A DNA stretch of 64,000 bases from Opitutaceae bacterium TAV5 (GTDB lineage: Bacteria; Verrucomicrobiota; Verrucomicrobiia; Opitutales; Opitutaceae): positions 7,115,001 to 7,179,000 of the forward strand of contig CP007053.1 in the NCBI GenBank assembly GCA_000242935.3, given 5' to 3'. The notes under the pieces were generated by a model. The model saw only the letters and a list, made by a program, of their open reading frames with translations, ran no database searches and was not told the DNA's origin. Made by a program: the position numbers and the translations under genes. This document shows positions 16,729 through 24,780 of the stretch, one piece after another (position 1 is the stretch's first letter; each line of letters opens with the position of its first letter).

Positions 16729-16932
16729 ATGGGCTATCCAACCAAAGTTCAATGCATCCAGCGCAAGGAAACCTCGCAGTATTACATCAACTTCCCCGCC
16801 CCCATCGCCCAGGCGATGGACTTCGCCAAGGGTGAGACCGTCGAGTGGACGATCCACGACAAGGGCCATCTGATCGTTTCGCGACGGGAGGTTCCGCCCG
16901 GTCCTGTCCCGGTAAAAAAAACGGCACGTTGA
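16729..16932 (+). CDS. Small IS-encoded protein, AbrB/MazE-like fold suspected
   Basis: 67 residues: MGYPTKVQCIQRKETSQYYI, then NFPAPIAQAMDFAKGETVEW and TIHDKGHLIVSRREVPP. The layout (short strand, NFPxxIAxxMxFxKGExVEW, strand) resembles the swapped-hairpin AbrB/MazE DNA-binding domain, where a Pro precedes a helix and a KG turn leads into a Val-rich strand. It overlaps the transposase start by four bases (TTGA). It could bind the IS promoter as a repressor, or be the N-terminal domain of a frameshifted transposase. The fold is my inference. Confidence 0.6.
   Translation: MGYPTKVQCIQRKETSQYYINFPAPIAQAMDFAKGETVEWTIHDKGHLIVSRREVPPGPVPVKKTAR
16914..16920 (+). other. Candidate -1 ribosomal slippery heptamer A AAA AAA
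   Basis: An 8-A run (16914-16921) lies six codons or fewer before the stop of the small ORF. In the small ORF's frame it reads GTA AAA AAA ACG, so the heptamer has the X XXY YYZ register required for -1 slippage. The transposase frame is exactly -1 and is open from before this point. Slippage would give ...PVKKNGTLSEAFDYLL, a fused protein. Confidence 0.45.
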
Positions 16933-18335
16933 GCGAAGCCTTCGATTATTTGCTCGACGGCCTTGCCCCGGTCTTTGCCTCGCCGGAGGATTTTAGCCGC
17001 GCACGCACCCAATGGCTGGCCGGCTTGCTTAATCTGGGCCGGCACACGGTGACCGGGGCATTGAGCACCGCCGGCTCCCAGCACCGGGACTGGTCGGCGG
17101 AGTATCGCCTGCTGCAGCGCCTGCCGGTCGATCCGATCTTCGCGCATGTGCGACGCGAAGCGCTGGCGGCCACCGATGCCGACAGGCCCTGGGTGGTCGC
17201 GCTGGACGACTCGATCACGCGCAAAACCGGCCGCTGCATCCCCGGCTGCGGCTGGCGCAAGGACCCGCTCGGCCCGCCCTTCAACATCAACTTCGTCCGG
17301 GGCCAGCGCGTGCTTCAGTTCTCCGCCGCCATTCCCGCCGCCGACGGCTCGGCCCGACTGGTGCCGGTGGACTGGCAGGAGGCCCCTTTGCCCAAAAAGC
17401 CCTCGCGCCACGCCGATGCCCAAACGCAGAAGGCCTATGTTGAGGCCCGCAAACAGGCCAGCATCAACGAAGTCGCCGCCGGACGCATGGAGCACCTGCG
17501 CACCGTGACCGAACGACCGATCCACTGGGTGAGCGACGGACGCTTCACCAACCGCACCCTGCTGCGCCGGCTGCCGGAGAACACCGTCCTGATCGGCCGG
17601 GTGCGCAAGGATACCAGGCTCTACGCGCCCTGCGACGGGCGGCCCGGCAAAAACGGACGCCCCCGCAGGTATGGCGACACCCTGCCCACGCCGGAACAGT
17701 TGCGCACCGACGACACCGTGGACTGGCTCCGGGTGCCGGCCTTCGCGGCGCAAAAGCGCCACGATTTTAAGATCAAGACGCAAGGCCCGGTGCTCGCGCG
17801 TATAACCGGAGTGGATACGCTGGTTCGCGTGGTGGTGATCGCCCCCCTGGGCCACCGGCTGAGGAAAGACAGCAAGCTGCTCTACCGCCAGCCCGCCTAC
17901 CTCATCTGCACCGACGCGGACGTGGCGCTCGAAGACATCCTGCAGGAATACCTGTGGCGCTGGGATATCGAGGTGAACTTCCGCGACGAAAAGTGCCTGC
18001 TCGGCGTAAGCGAGGCCCAGGTGCGCGAACCCGAGGCGGTGCGCCGCCAGCCAGCCTGCGCGGTGGCCGCGTATGCCCTGCTGCTGCTCGCCGCCCATCG
18101 CACCTATGGCCCGCACGGACTGCCGCCCTCGGTGCCTCTGGCCAAATGGCGACGTGGGGAACCCCCGCGCCGCGCCACCACCGGCCTGCTCATCAACCAA
18201 CTGCGCGTCGAACTGTGGTCGCCCCACCTCCGCCGCGAGAGTTTATCCCACTTCTGCTCTCGCCCCTCCCCGGATCAGAAGTCCCATAAACCCTCTTCCG
18301 ACCTCGCATCCGCCTTGTTCTACTCCCATAACTGA
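16929..18335 (+). CDS. DDE transposase, YREK type
   Basis: About 468 residues if started at the TTG at 16929, which overlaps the small ORF's stop; alternatively made by -1 frameshift. Catalytic acids are seen in VVALDDSITRKTG (first Asp), HWVSDGRFTNR (second Asp) and the signature YLWRWDIEVNFRDEK, which has the exact Y(2)R(3)E(6)K spacing of IS4-superfamily transposases, the Glu being the third acid. It cuts and pastes the element between its inverted repeats. The frame is intact, with no stop or frameshift inside the catalytic region, so the element may be active. Confidence 0.85.
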   Translation: MSEAFDYLLDGLAPVFASPEDFSRARTQWLAGLLNLGRHTVTGALSTAGSQHRDWSAEYRLLQRLPVDPIFAHVRREALAATDADRPWVVALDDSITRKTGRCIPGCGWRKDPLGPPFNINFVRGQRVLQFSAAIPAADGSARLVPVDWQEAPLPKKPSRHADAQTQKAYVEARKQASINEVAAGRMEHLRTVTERPIHWVSDGRFTNRTLLRRLPENTVLIGRVRKDTRLYAPCDGRPGKNGRPRRYGDTLPTPEQLRTDDTVDWLRVPAFAAQKRHDFKIKTQGPVLARITGVDTLVRVVVIAPLGHRLRKDSKLLYRQPAYLICTDADVALEDILQEYLWRWDIEVNFRDEKCLLGVSEAQVREPEAVRRQPACAVAAYALLLLAAHRTYGPHGLPPSVPLAKWRRGEPPRRATTGLLINQLRVELWSPHLRRESLSHFCSRPSPDQKSHKPSSDLASALFYSHN

Positions 18336-18361
18336 ATCTCGCATGCGCCAAACTCCAGTCA

Positions 18362-18478
18362 CGGGCTTCCTGCCCATGATTCCGGGGTGGCACGGGCATC
18401 CCTGCCCGTGTCTTGCACCGGACACAGGCGGCGCTGCGCGCCGTCCACGGCCAGGATGGCCGTGCCACATGCACGCTG
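18362..18478. repeat. Cluster of palindromic repeats downstream of the insertion sequence
   Basis: The 237-base gap 18336-18572 holds at least three hairpin units: ACGGGCTTCCTGCCCATG (about 18361-18378), GTGGCACGGGCATCCCTGCC plus CGTG (18388-18411), and CACGGCCAGGATGGCCGTGC (from 18446). The last is in inverted orientation to the second, as in the other paired copies. The tail 18484-18520 resembles the tail at 59553-59590. No gene is seen. Confidence 0.75.
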
Positions 18479-18572
18479 CCCCTGACCTCACTTTGGGTGA
18501 CATCCCTCTCTTCACCGGATCCGCAAAAACCGTTGCCCGCGCCCGACCTTCGCCCTTGGGTCTTCTCTTTCC

Positions 18573-19622
18573 ATGAAACTCACCTTCAGCGCCGACGAGA
18601 TCATCCGCCTCCTCCAGCCCGTTGCCACGCTCGGCTCCACCCGTGAAACCGTCCGCTCCATCGCCGCCCTCCGCGACGCGCAGCCCGGCGACCTCTCGTT
18701 TCTTGGCAACCCCAGGTACAAGAGCGAGGTCGCCACCACCGCCGCCTCCGTCGTTCTCGTCCCCGAAGACTACGACGCCGCGCCCGCCGACAACCAGCTC
18801 TTCCTCAAGGTCCCGTCCCCCTCCGCCTCCCTCGCCACGCTCTGCGCCGTCATCGAAAGCCGGCTCTGGCCGCGGCCCCACCCCGGCATCCATCCGTCCG
18901 CGATCATTGCCGATGGCGCGCAGATCGCCGCCAGCGCCACGATCGGCCCGCTCTGTGTGATCGGGGAAGGCGCGGTCATCGGCGAAAACACCCACCTCCA
19001 GGCCCAGGTTTTTGTCGACCGCGCCGCCCGCATCGGCGGCGGTTGCTGGCTCGCCCCTCACACCCATGTGGCTGCGTACTGCGAACTTGCCGACCGCGTG
19101 CGGCTCCATGCCGGCGTCGTTATCGGCAGCGACGGCTTCGGCTACGAATTCACCGCCGGCCGTCACGCCAAGATTCCCCAGATCGGCACCGTTCTTGTCG
19201 GCAACGATGTCGAGATCGGCGCCAACACCACCATCGACCGCGCCCGCTTCAGCCGCACCGTCATCGGCGAAGGCACCAAAATCGACAACCTCGTGCAGAT
19301 CGCCCACAACGTCGTCGTCGGGAAGCACTGCATCCTCTGCTCCCAGGTCGGCATCTCCGGCAGCACCACGCTCGGCGATTTTGTGATCCTCGGCGGCCAG
19401 ACCGGCGTCGCCGGCCACCTCACCCTCGCCAGCGGCACCAAGGCCGGCGGCCAGACGGGCATCAACATCAACACCGAACCGGGCACCTATCTCAGCGGTA
19501 CTCCATCACTTCCGCACATGCTGGAACGCCGGCTCTTCATTCTCCACCAGCGCCTGCCCGACCTCTTCCGCAAGGTCGATTCGCTGGCCGCCCAGGTCGC
19601 CGAACTGAAACCGAAGACCTGA
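18573..19622 (+). CDS. lpxD: UDP-3-O-(3-hydroxyacyl)glucosamine N-acyltransferase
   Basis: 349 residues. The N-terminal uridine-binding domain (MKLTFSADEIIRLL, RSIAALRDAQPGDLSFLGNPRYK) leads into the left-handed beta-helix of hexapeptide repeats (IGPLCVIGEGAVIGENTHLQ; IGANTTIDRARFSRTVIGEG). The catalytic His region is likely NLVQIAHNVVVG near residue 245. The C-terminal helix (LFRKVDSLAAQVAELKPK) fits the trimer-forming arm. It adds the second acyl chain to UDP-acylglucosamine in lipid A synthesis at the inner membrane, showing that this organism makes LPS. It stands alone here, not with fabZ/lpxA as in many proteobacteria. Confidence 0.94.
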   Translation: MKLTFSADEIIRLLQPVATLGSTRETVRSIAALRDAQPGDLSFLGNPRYKSEVATTAASVVLVPEDYDAAPADNQLFLKVPSPSASLATLCAVIESRLWPRPHPGIHPSAIIADGAQIAASATIGPLCVIGEGAVIGENTHLQAQVFVDRAARIGGGCWLAPHTHVAAYCELADRVRLHAGVVIGSDGFGYEFTAGRHAKIPQIGTVLVGNDVEIGANTTIDRARFSRTVIGEGTKIDNLVQIAHNVVVGKHCILCSQVGISGSTTLGDFVILGGQTGVAGHLTLASGTKAGGQTGININTEPGTYLSGTPSLPHMLERRLFILHQRLPDLFRKVDSLAAQVAELKPKT

Positions 19623-19791
19623 CGATACCCAAAAAAGACTTCCGCCGCCTGGCCCTTGCGTGTCAGCCTGCACCCTTTCCGCAACACACACCGGCCACCG
19701 TTTCGCCTCCGTCCGCCTTCATTCACCTTCGTCCCTTCCTGTCCATTTCGTCCCTCTCCGTCCCTCACTCCTCCAGCACACCACCTCCTTC

Positions 19792-20739
19792 ATGAGCGCA
19801 CCGCACTTCAAGGTCTTCTCCGGAAATTCCAATCGGCCCCTGGCCGAGGAAATCTGCCAGCATATCGGCGTGCCTCTCGGGGAGGCGGTCGTCACCAGTT
19901 TTCCGGACGGCGAGTCGTTCGTGAAAATCAACGAAAACATCCGCGGCAAGGACGTCTACATCGTGCAATCCACCTGCACGCCGACGAACCACCACCTGAT
20001 GGAGCTCCTCATCATGATGGACGCCGCCCGCCGCGCCTCGGCCAAACGCATCACCGCCGTCATTCCCTTCTACGGTTACGCCCGCCAGGATCGCAAGGAC
20101 CAGCCCCGCGTCCCCATCACCGCCAAGCTCGTCGCCAATCTTCTCGTCGCCGCCGGCGCCAACCGCATCCTCACCATGGATCTGCACTCGCAGCAGATCC
20201 AGGGTTTTTTTGACATCCCCGTCGACCACCTCTTCGCCTCGCCCGTCTTCTTCAAGTACCTGGAAAGTTTCCGCGCCGAAAACCTCGTCGTCTGCTCCCC
20301 CGACGTCGGCGGCATGAAGATGGCCGCCGCCTACGCCGGCATCCTCGGCGCCGGCCTCGGCATGGTCTGGAAAAAACGCACCAGCGCCACCACCGTCGAA
20401 TCCGTCAACGTCGTCGGCGAGGTCGCCGGCAAGGACGTGCTCATCGTGGACGACATCACCGAGACGGCCGGCACACTCGTCAACGCCGCCAAGCTCCTCC
20501 GCGCCAACGGCGCCATCTCCGTGCGCGCCGCCGTCAGCCACGCGCTCCTCAGCCCGATGGCCTACGAACGCCTTCGCACCGGCGGCCTCGACGAGCTCAT
20601 CACGACCAACTCCATCCCGCTCGAGACGCGCGACCTCCCGATCAAGGTGCTCAGCATCGCCCCGCTCCTCGCCGAGGCGATCATGCGCATCAACAACAAC
20701 GAGAGCGTCACCAGCCTGTTCAAGGTGAAGGGATTCTGA
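19792..20739 (+). CDS. prs: Ribose-phosphate pyrophosphokinase
   Basis: 315 residues from the ATG at 19792; the upstream in-frame extension to 19660 is in a T/C-rich repeat-like gap and was dropped. The enzyme makes PRPP from ribose 5-phosphate and ATP for nucleotide, His and Trp synthesis. Visible motifs: FSGNSNRPLAEEI, FPDGESFVKI, the ATP-binding YGYARQDRKDQPRVPITAKL, MDLHSQQIQGFFDIPVDHL, SPDVGGMKMA and the PRPP loop DVLIVDDITETAGTL. Length matches class I enzymes. The gap before it (19623-19791) contains a GTCCCTTCCTGTCCATTTCG-like word repeat. Confidence 0.96.
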   Translation: MSAPHFKVFSGNSNRPLAEEICQHIGVPLGEAVVTSFPDGESFVKINENIRGKDVYIVQSTCTPTNHHLMELLIMMDAARRASAKRITAVIPFYGYARQDRKDQPRVPITAKLVANLLVAAGANRILTMDLHSQQIQGFFDIPVDHLFASPVFFKYLESFRAENLVVCSPDVGGMKMAAAYAGILGAGLGMVWKKRTSATTVESVNVVGEVAGKDVLIVDDITETAGTLVNAAKLLRANGAISVRAAVSHALLSPMAYERLRTGGLDELITTNSIPLETRDLPIKVLSIAPLLAEAIMRINNNESVTSLFKVKGF

Positions 20740-20743
20740 ATAT

Positions 20744-20862
20744 TGGAAGTTTGGAATTTGAAGTTTGGAGTTTGGAGTTTGGAGTCGAGCCCGGAGGGCG
20801 GAAAGCGACGGCGAAGACCGGTTTTCCAAACTTCAAACGTCCAACTTCAAACGTCCAATTCC
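20744..20862. repeat. AT-rich inverted word repeat between prs and the aldo/keto reductase gene
   Basis: Arm 1 (20744-20785) repeats GAAGTTTGGA/GTTTGGAGT words; arm 2 (20823-20862) is CCAAACTTCAAACGTCCAAC and similar, close to the reverse complement. A GC-rich loop of about 40 bases (GAGCCCGGAGGGCGGAAAGC) lies between. It could fold as a long hairpin in mRNA after prs, or be a MITE-like unit. Confidence 0.7.
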
Positions 20863-20891
20863 CGTCCTCAACGCTCCATCCCGATTTTGAC

Positions 20892-21872
20892 ATGTCATCC
20901 GCCGCATCCGCCAGCACCTCCCCCGCCCCGTCCACCTCGCGCCTCATTTACGGGTGCATGAGAATCGGAGGCGCATGGGACGCGTCTCCGCTCACCGACG
21001 AGCAACGCCGCGCCGCCTTCGCCGCACTCGACGCCGCGCTGGCTGCCGGCATGACGTTCTTCGACCACGCCGACATCTATTGTCGCGGCAAATCCGAAAA
21101 AGTCTTCGGCGATTACCTTCGCGCCCATCCCGGGCTGCGCGAGCGCATCGTCATCCAGTCCAAATGCGGCATTCGTTTCGCCGATGATCCCGTGCCCGGC
21201 GTGCCGGCGCGCTACGATTTCAGCCACGATCACATTCTGCGCTCGGTGGACGGCATCCTGCAACGGCTCGGCATCGACCAGCTCGATTCCCTCCTGCTCC
21301 ACCGGCCCGACTGCCTGGTCGAGCCCGAAGAAGTCGCGCGGGCGTTCGACACCCTGCACACCTCCGGCAAGGTGCGGGCCTTCGGCGTCAGCAACCACAC
21401 GGGACCGCAGATCGACCTCCTTCGCCGATACGCCAGGCAACCCCTCGTGGCCAACCAGCTCGAGATCAGCCTCGCCCATGCCCCGATGATCACCGAAGGC
21501 TTCCTCGCCAACCAGCGCGGCTCCGTCTCCCTGCTCGCCACCGGCATGCTCGATTACTGCCGCCTGCACGACATCACCGTGCAGGCCTGGAGCCCGGTCG
21601 GCGGCGGACGACTCCTCAAAACCGACCTGCCCGCGGACGATCCCCTGCAACCCGTCATCGCGCTTCTCAAGACGATGGCCGCTGGAAAAGGCGTCGGCAT
21701 CGATGCGCTGGCGCTCGCCTGGCTGCTACGGCACCCGGCGGGCATCCGGCCCGTCGTCGGCACGACCCGGCCGGAACGCATCGCCTCGAGCGCGCAGGCC
21801 GAACACATCACGCTCTCGCGCGAGGAATGGTACGCCCTGCTCACCGCCGCCCGCGGAGCCAAAATGCCCTGA
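20892..21872 (+). CDS. Aldo/keto reductase (YdhF-like)
   Basis: 326 residues from the ATG at 20892. The AKR TIM barrel and tetrad are visible: Asp and Tyr in FFDHADIYCRGKSEKVFG, Lys in IVIQSKCGIR, His in LLLHRPDCL. AFGVSNHTGPQIDLL and the NADPH-binding GIRPVVGTTRPERIASSAQA are family marks. Such enzymes reduce aldehydes or ketones with NADPH in the cytoplasm; the substrate cannot be predicted. The overall pattern is closest to the YdhF/AKR group of predicted oxidoreductases. It is isolated from its neighbours by repeats on both sides. Confidence 0.9.
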   Translation: MSSAASASTSPAPSTSRLIYGCMRIGGAWDASPLTDEQRRAAFAALDAALAAGMTFFDHADIYCRGKSEKVFGDYLRAHPGLRERIVIQSKCGIRFADDPVPGVPARYDFSHDHILRSVDGILQRLGIDQLDSLLLHRPDCLVEPEEVARAFDTLHTSGKVRAFGVSNHTGPQIDLLRRYARQPLVANQLEISLAHAPMITEGFLANQRGSVSLLATGMLDYCRLHDITVQAWSPVGGGRLLKTDLPADDPLQPVIALLKTMAAGKGVGIDALALAWLLRHPAGIRPVVGTTRPERIASSAQAEHITLSREEWYALLTAARGAKMP

Positions 21873-21884
21873 GCAGAACGGGAG

Positions 21885-22073
21885 GATTTTCGATTCCGAT
21901 TTTCGATTATTGGACTGATGTGATGCGGAGCGTCGTGGCGCGGGCGTCTCGCCCGCATCTGCTGGAGGCCACTTCCCCTCCCTCGCGTAACATCAGTTAT
22001 TGGGGCGGTGCAACCGTTTGAGAGCGACGCGACCGTAGCCAATCGAAAATCAGGAATCGAAAATCGAAAATCC
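21885..22073. repeat. Three-layer nested inverted repeat upstream of the HtrA gene
   Basis: The 294-base gap 21873-22166 holds outer arms of TTCGATT/AATCGAAA words (21885-21913 and 22039-22073), a middle pair around ACTGATGTGATGCG and GCGTAACATCAGT, and inside them a GTGGCGCGGGCG-tct-CGCCCGC palindromic repeat (21935-21957) with a decayed partner (GGAGGCCACTTCC, about 21964-21976). A C-rich run follows at 22071-22085. One repeat family appears to be nested inside another. Confidence 0.7.
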
Positions 22074-22166
22074 CCCTCCCCCCCCCGGCAACGCACCGCA
22101 TCCGACAGGCGGGAACCTTGCGCACCGGCGGCGGTCGATTCTCCATTCGCGTTAAAAAACCGACTT

Positions 22167-23576
22167 ATGAAAATCCGAAACATCCTGACCCTCCTGCTGG
22201 CCGCCATGGCCGGCGCGACACTCACCTTCGCCGTCGTCGCCAAAGAGGAAAGCAAGTCGCCGCAGATCAAAACCGATGACGCCCCTCTCGCCAAAACCTC
22301 CGGCGGCGTCGTCACCAGTTACGCCGACGTCATCGAGCCGGTGCAAAAGGCCGTCGTTTCGGTGTATTCGAGCAAAACCGTCCATCAGCAGATCAACCCG
22401 CTTTTTCGCCGTTTCTTCGGCGACCAGATCCCGGGCGGCGGCGGCGACTACAAGCAGGAAGGCCTCGGCTCCGGCGTCGTCGCCACGGCCGACGGCTATA
22501 TCCTGACCAACAACCACGTCGTCGACGGCGCCGACGAGCTCAAGGTCGCCCTTTCCGACGGACGCGAACTCACCGCCAAACTCGTCGGCGCCGATCCCAA
22601 GACCGACGTCGCCGTCATCAAGATCGAGGCCTCCGACCTGCCCGCGATCACCTTTGCCGACAGCGACAAGATCCGCGTCGGCGACGTGGTCTTCGCCGTC
22701 GGCAACCCGCTCGGCGTCGGCCAGACCGTGACCCAGGGCATCGTCTCCGCCACCGGCCGCAACAGCCTCGGCATTATCGGCAACGGCGACGGCTACGAAA
22801 ACTTCATCCAGACCGACGCCGCCATCAACCAGGGCAACTCCGGCGGCGCGCTCGTCGACGCCGAGGGTCGCCTGATCGGCATCAACACCGCCATCATCTC
22901 GCCCTCGCGCGGCAATATCGGCATCGGTTTTGCCATCCCGGCCAACCTCGCCGCCGGCATCATGCGCAGTCTCGTCGAAACCGGCGGCGTGCAGCGTGGC
23001 TACCTCGGCATCCAGGGCCAGGACGTCACCGAAGAAATCGCCGACGCCGCCGGGCTCAAGAAGGGCACGACCGGCATCATCATCAACGACATCCCCTCCG
23101 ACAGCCCTGCGGGCAAGGCCGGTCTGCGCCGCAACGACGTGGTCACCGCCGTCAACGAACGGCCCGTGAAATCGATGCGCGACCTGCGCCTGCAGATCGC
23201 CTCGCTCGCCCCCGGCACCGAGGTGAAAGTCACCTACCTGCGCACCGGCAAGGAACACACCGCCACCGTGAAGCTCGGCGCGCTCTCCGACACCGGCGGC
23301 GACGAAATCCTGTCCGGCGTCCGTGTCGAGCCGCTCACCGATGAAACCCGCCGCCAGATCGGCGCGCCCAAGGACCTGGCCGGCGTGGTCATCACCTCGG
23401 TGGCGGAAGACTCGCCCTACAACGGCCGGCTCGGCGAAGGTCTGCTCATCGTGGAGATCAACAACCAGCCCGTGAGCGACGCCGATTCCGCGCGCAAGGC
23501 CGTGCGCAAGGGTGCCAACCAGTTGCTGGTCTACACCCGCGGCTACCTCGTGCGCCTGCCTGTTCAGGTGAAATAA
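22167..23576 (+). CDS. Periplasmic serine protease, HtrA/DegP family
   Basis: 469 residues from the ATG at 22167, with a signal peptide or N-terminal anchor (ILTLLLAAMAGATLTFAVVA). The trypsin-like domain has the triad His117 (TNNHVVDG), Asp147 (DPKTDVAVIK) and Ser225 (NQGNSGGAL). Two PDZ domains follow: one from about GYLGIQGQDVTEEIADAAGL, the second from LSGVRVEPLTDETRRQIGAP to the end. Two PDZ domains indicate a DegP/DegQ-type protease-chaperone for misfolded envelope proteins, rather than single-PDZ DegS. It ends 13 bases inside the convergent MBL gene. All catalytic residues are present. Confidence 0.94.
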   Translation: MKIRNILTLLLAAMAGATLTFAVVAKEESKSPQIKTDDAPLAKTSGGVVTSYADVIEPVQKAVVSVYSSKTVHQQINPLFRRFFGDQIPGGGGDYKQEGLGSGVVATADGYILTNNHVVDGADELKVALSDGRELTAKLVGADPKTDVAVIKIEASDLPAITFADSDKIRVGDVVFAVGNPLGVGQTVTQGIVSATGRNSLGIIGNGDGYENFIQTDAAINQGNSGGALVDAEGRLIGINTAIISPSRGNIGIGFAIPANLAAGIMRSLVETGGVQRGYLGIQGQDVTEEIADAAGLKKGTTGIIINDIPSDSPAGKAGLRRNDVVTAVNERPVKSMRDLRLQIASLAPGTEVKVTYLRTGKEHTATVKLGALSDTGGDEILSGVRVEPLTDETRRQIGAPKDLAGVVITSVAEDSPYNGRLGEGLLIVEINNQPVSDADSARKAVRKGANQLLVYTRGYLVRLPVQVK

Positions 23577-24655
23577 CCTCCGTTCCCGTCGCGCCCGGAC
23601 GGCGGATTGGCAGAAAAACCGCCGCTCCGGCAATCGACACTCCCGCCCGGCGTCAGCGTCACAAAACGCTCCGCCGGTTCGCCCGCCTCGGCCAGCGCCG
23701 CCGCCAGTTCCTGCGGCGGCGCCTCCCGCCCCTCGTCCGTCAACTGAAACGTCCCCCAGTGCATCGCAACGCTCTGCCGCGCGCCGAGCTCGCGATGGAT
23801 GCGCACGGCATCCGCCGGATCGCAATGGTGCACCGACATGAACCAGCGCGGCGCGTACGCCCCGATCGGCAACAACGCCAGGTCCGGCGCGCCGAGCCGC
23901 TCGCGGATTTTTTGAAAAAGCCCCTCCTCGTAACCCGTATCGCCCGCAAAATACAGCGTCGCCTCCCGCCCGGCCCGTTCTCCCTGCGCCGCCGACAGCC
24001 CGGGTTCGGCATAAAAACCGCCCCAAAGCCGGCCGTTGCGCCCCCCGCTCAGGCGGTTGCTCCAGTGATGCGCCGGTGTCACCGTAATCCGGATACCCTC
24101 CGTGCCGCCGCCGCCTTCGCCTGTTGCCGGCAGCAGGTGCGCCTGCCACCAGTCGAGCTCGACGATCCGGCCCGGCGTGAAACCCGCCCGCCGCAGCAGC
24201 GCGCCGTTGCCGAGCGGCGTGATCGCCAGCGGCCGGTGCGCCCGCCAGAGCCGCCGCAAGGTGGCGAGGTCGCAATGGTCATAATGATCGTGACTGAGCA
24301 GCACCGCATCGATCCGCGGCAGCGCCCCGAAGGCTACGCCCGGCGGATGCACCCGGCGCGGTCCCGACAATCCCAGCGGGCCGCACCGGTCACCCCAGAC
24401 CGGATCGGTGAGCAGGTTGCCCGCCGGCGATTGCAGCAAAAACGTGGCATGGTTGACCCACGTCGCCCGCCACCCGCGCTCCGGCGGCGGGGGCGGCGCG
24501 ACCGGCGCGATGTTCACCCGGGCCGGCCAAGGCTCGCGCTGCCCGGCAAATTTCCACCGCAACACGTCGGCGAGATTCCGGCCGACGTGATCGCGGGCGT
24601 TGAAGAAACGAAAACCGTCGCAATGATCGGAAACGGGAAACCGGTGAACAGGCAT
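23564..24655 (-). CDS. MBL-fold metal-dependent hydrolase (NAPE-PLD/UlaG-like)
   Basis: 363 residues from the ATG at 24655; the frame is open to 24802 but the additional part is not conserved-looking. The metallo-beta-lactamase fold shows ATWVNHATFLL, LLTDPVWGDRCGP, the metal motif LLSHDHYDHCD (HxHxDH), TPLGNGALL, VTPAHHWSNRL, YFAGDTGYEEG and AMHWGTFQLTDEGREAP. These match the group of predicted Zn-dependent hydrolases related to N-acyl-phosphatidylethanolamine phospholipase D. The substrate is unknown. Its 3' end overlaps the convergent htrA-like gene by 13 bases. Confidence 0.88.
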   Translation of the reverse strand: MPVHRFPVSDHCDGFRFFNARDHVGRNLADVLRWKFAGQREPWPARVNIAPVAPPPPPERGWRATWVNHATFLLQSPAGNLLTDPVWGDRCGPLGLSGPRRVHPPGVAFGALPRIDAVLLSHDHYDHCDLATLRRLWRAHRPLAITPLGNGALLRRAGFTPGRIVELDWWQAHLLPATGEGGGGTEGIRITVTPAHHWSNRLSGGRNGRLWGGFYAEPGLSAAQGERAGREATLYFAGDTGYEEGLFQKIRERLGAPDLALLPIGAYAPRWFMSVHHCDPADAVRIHRELGARQSVAMHWGTFQLTDEGREAPPQELAAALAEAGEPAERFVTLTPGGSVDCRSGGFSANPPSGRDGNGGYFT

Positions 24656-24780
24656 GGCGGAGAGGCCAGGATGAGACCACCGGGTACCGGCGACGGCAAG
24701 ACGGAGCGATGGCGCACCGGGATACGTGACGCGGGCGTTCCGGATTTTCAGCGACAGTCCGGGAGAGCGTTTCAAGGAGA

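Larger units (their letters stand above)
16645..18366 (+). mobile_element. Insertion sequence with YREK DDE transposase (IS4-superfamily-like)
   Basis: Two overlapping ORFs (16729-16932 and 16929-18335) lie between 22-base inverted repeats at 16645-16666 and 18345-18366, which pair except for two positions; the core is TGACTGGAGTTTGGC. Outer bases of the repeats coincide with the GCCCATG/CACGGGC palindromic repeats on both sides, so the exact ends, and any target duplication, cannot be fixed by eye. Length about 1.7 kb fits an IS4-type element. Inside the left end, CTAGT (16704-16708) and ACTAG (16715-16719) form a small inverted repeat before the first ORF. Only one copy is in the window. 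Confidence 0.8.

Noticed and set aside
18362-18478. CRISPR array
   Set aside because: Units are palindromic, irregularly spaced and alternate in orientation, with no unique equal-length spacers and no cas genes.
22152-24275. Minus-strand open frame over the HtrA gene
   Set aside because: The plus-strand frame has the complete catalytic triad and PDZ domains; the antisense frame has no recognisable domain.
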